Of a stretch of DNA of 16,175 nucleotides, positions 15,801 through 16,175 are shown one piece after another. A program made the position numbers and the translations under genes. The stretch is from Hyphomicrobiaceae bacterium (lineage in GTDB: Bacteria; Pseudomonadota; Alphaproteobacteria; Rhizobiales; Hyphomicrobiaceae), in assembly GCA_041397645.1 (NCBI GenBank), contig JAWKWE010000010.1:1-16175 (forward strand), in the 5' to 3' direction. Each line of letters starts with the position of its first letter. The first letter of the stretch is position 1. A model generated the notes under the pieces. It was given only the letters and a program-made list of their open reading frames with translations. It searched no databases and was not told where the DNA came from.

Positions 15801-15884
15801 CCGATCTCACGGGGCACCGCAAACAGGCGGTACAACGAAGCACTACGATCGTGCGACGGATACCTATTTTCGGTCGGATAACCC
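15801..15884 (+). repeat. Diverged repeat, copy B
   Basis: This is the partner of 1429-1517 in the same orientation, about 14.4 kb away. The core 15833-15884 includes CAACGAAGCACTACG, ATCGTGCGACG and TTTTCGGTCGGATAA. An imperfect palindrome GCACTACGATCGTGC sits inside it. The copy begins shortly after the amidase fragment and ends near the CCCCGGGG at 15882-15889. Its origin (insertion sequence scrap, dispersed repeat or shared lost gene) cannot be told. Confidence 0.55.
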
Positions 15885-15910
15885 CGGGGTGCGACGAGGG
15901 CTTTTGCTTT

Positions 15911-15930
15911 GGAATCAAAGATGGAATCAA
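15911..15930 (+). repeat. Short tandem GGAATCAA repeat
   Basis: GGAATCAA occurs at 15911-15918 and 15923-15930 with a 12-base period. It sits just before the tRNA-like structure. Small repeats beside tRNA-like ends can be integrase arm sites, but two copies are weak evidence. Confidence 0.3.
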
Positions 15931-15932
15931 GC

Positions 15933-16005
15933 GGGCGGGCCGGAATGGAAAAATCATTGTGTAGCAATGGATTATTGCAAGGTTCGATCCCTCCCGCCCC
16001 AGCCA
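15933..16005 (+). other. tRNA-like structure or relic, possible attachment site
   Basis: The 73 bases show GGGCGGG (15933-15939) able to pair with CCCGCCC (15993-15999), an internal perfect hairpin GCAAT-GGATT-ATTGC (15964-15978), a T-loop-like TTCGATC (15983-15989) closed by AGG/CCT, and a 3' CCA (16003-16005). Overall length fits a tRNA. However, the D-arm is not recognisable, the T-stem has only three pairs, the middle loop has five bases instead of seven, and three extra bases lie between the stem and CCA. It is therefore more likely a decayed tRNA or a tRNA 3' end left by integration than a working tRNA. Confidence 0.3.
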
Positions 16006-16143
16006 CGGGCTTCGGTCGGTAGCGTGGTGAGAAGCCTGCATAGCTGGTTTCGCAGGACACCAAAGCAGCGCGAAGACTCGATATCCTGCAACCTGCCGGC
16101 TATTTTGCGTTCCCGGACAAACTCTCTTGGGGAGAAGAGTCGA

Positions 16144-16175
16144 ATGGCCAACATCGTTTATATCCTGACGAATGA
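16144..16175 (+). CDS. Start of a GIY-YIG/T5orf172-type nuclease-domain protein (partial)
   Basis: ATG 16144 follows a good ribosome binding site (GGGGAGAAGA, about four to eight bases away). The ten visible residues are MANIVYILTN, the characteristic opening of small GIY-YIG-domain proteins (VYILTNxxMPG...KIG). The gene runs off the right edge. Such proteins are often carried on phages and genomic islands but also occur as stand-alone chromosomal genes. With ten residues the call rests on one motif only. Confidence 0.55.
   Translation, partial: MANIVYILTN

Larger units (their letters stand above)
15775..16143. other. Non-coding stretch before the last gene
   Basis: Apart from repeat copy B, the small tandem repeat and the tRNA-like structure, nothing coding is supported here. 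Minus-strand frames are open for up to 154 codons but lack ribosome binding sites and family motifs. The stretch from 16006 to 16143 probably holds the promoter of the gene starting at 16144, although no clear -35/-10 pair was identified. Confidence 0.4.

Noticed and set aside
15882..15889. CCCCGGGG palindrome
   Set aside because: It is an eight-base palindrome expected by chance in GC-rich DNA, with no associated structure.
15933..16140. Permuted two-piece tmRNA as known in alphaproteobacteria
   Set aside because: A CCA-ended acceptor-like piece is present, but no tag reading frame or matching coding piece follows, and the T-arm is poor.

Overview
The window looks like chromosomal DNA of a high-GC alphaproteobacterium in the Bradyrhizobium/Rhodopseudomonas group. 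This is inferred from gene content only: a Liv-type ABC operon with fused LivM-LivG, several CoA-thioester enzymes, and IclR regulators beside CaiB-family genes. No 16S rRNA or marker gene is present, so the genus is not proven.

Layout. (1) 1-879: the tail of an unassigned gene, then an intact HSD17B10-type short-chain dehydrogenase. (2) 880-2157: a gene-poor, scrambled stretch. It holds the 3' remnant of a biotin-dependent carboxyltransferase gene and one copy of a short diverged repeat. (3) 2158-6720 (+): a complete, tightly overlapping Liv-type ABC operon (binding protein, LivH, LivM-LivG fusion, LivF). (4) 10103 down to 6745 (-): an IclR regulator, an alpha-methylacyl-CoA racemase-type enzyme, a remnant of a luciferase-like monooxygenase, and a quinone-oxidoreductase gene whose N-terminus appears frameshifted. 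(5) 10415-13278 (+), divergent from that IclR gene: acyl-CoA dehydrogenase, a MaoC-fold protein lacking the usual hydratase residues, and a CaiB/BaiF CoA-transferase. A second IclR regulator follows (13411-14277). (6) 14406-16143: a decayed acyl-CoA dehydrogenase (nonsense codon, two single-base deletions, lost C-terminus), a short amidase fragment, a second copy of the diverged repeat and a tRNA-like structure. (7) From 16144: the first codons of a GIY-YIG-type protein.

How the genes may work together (inference). The ABC system would import a carboxylic or amino-acid-like compound. The CaiB-type protein would transfer CoA to it, the acyl-CoA dehydrogenase would desaturate it, the MaoC-fold protein could act on the enoyl or hydroxyacyl-CoA, the racemase would fix stereochemistry at a 2-methyl centre, and the SDR would oxidise a 3-hydroxyacyl-CoA. 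The set fits catabolism of a branched-chain or terpenoid-like acid, but the substrate cannot be read from the sequence. The 10104-10414 intergenic region carries several GTTC/GAAC inverted repeats around a good promoter for the minus-strand IclR gene and is the best candidate control region.

The flanks are much more decayed than the core, and the two repeat copies lie in those flanks in the same orientation. The core may therefore be a catabolic module that was inserted, rearranged or left standing while neighbours decayed.
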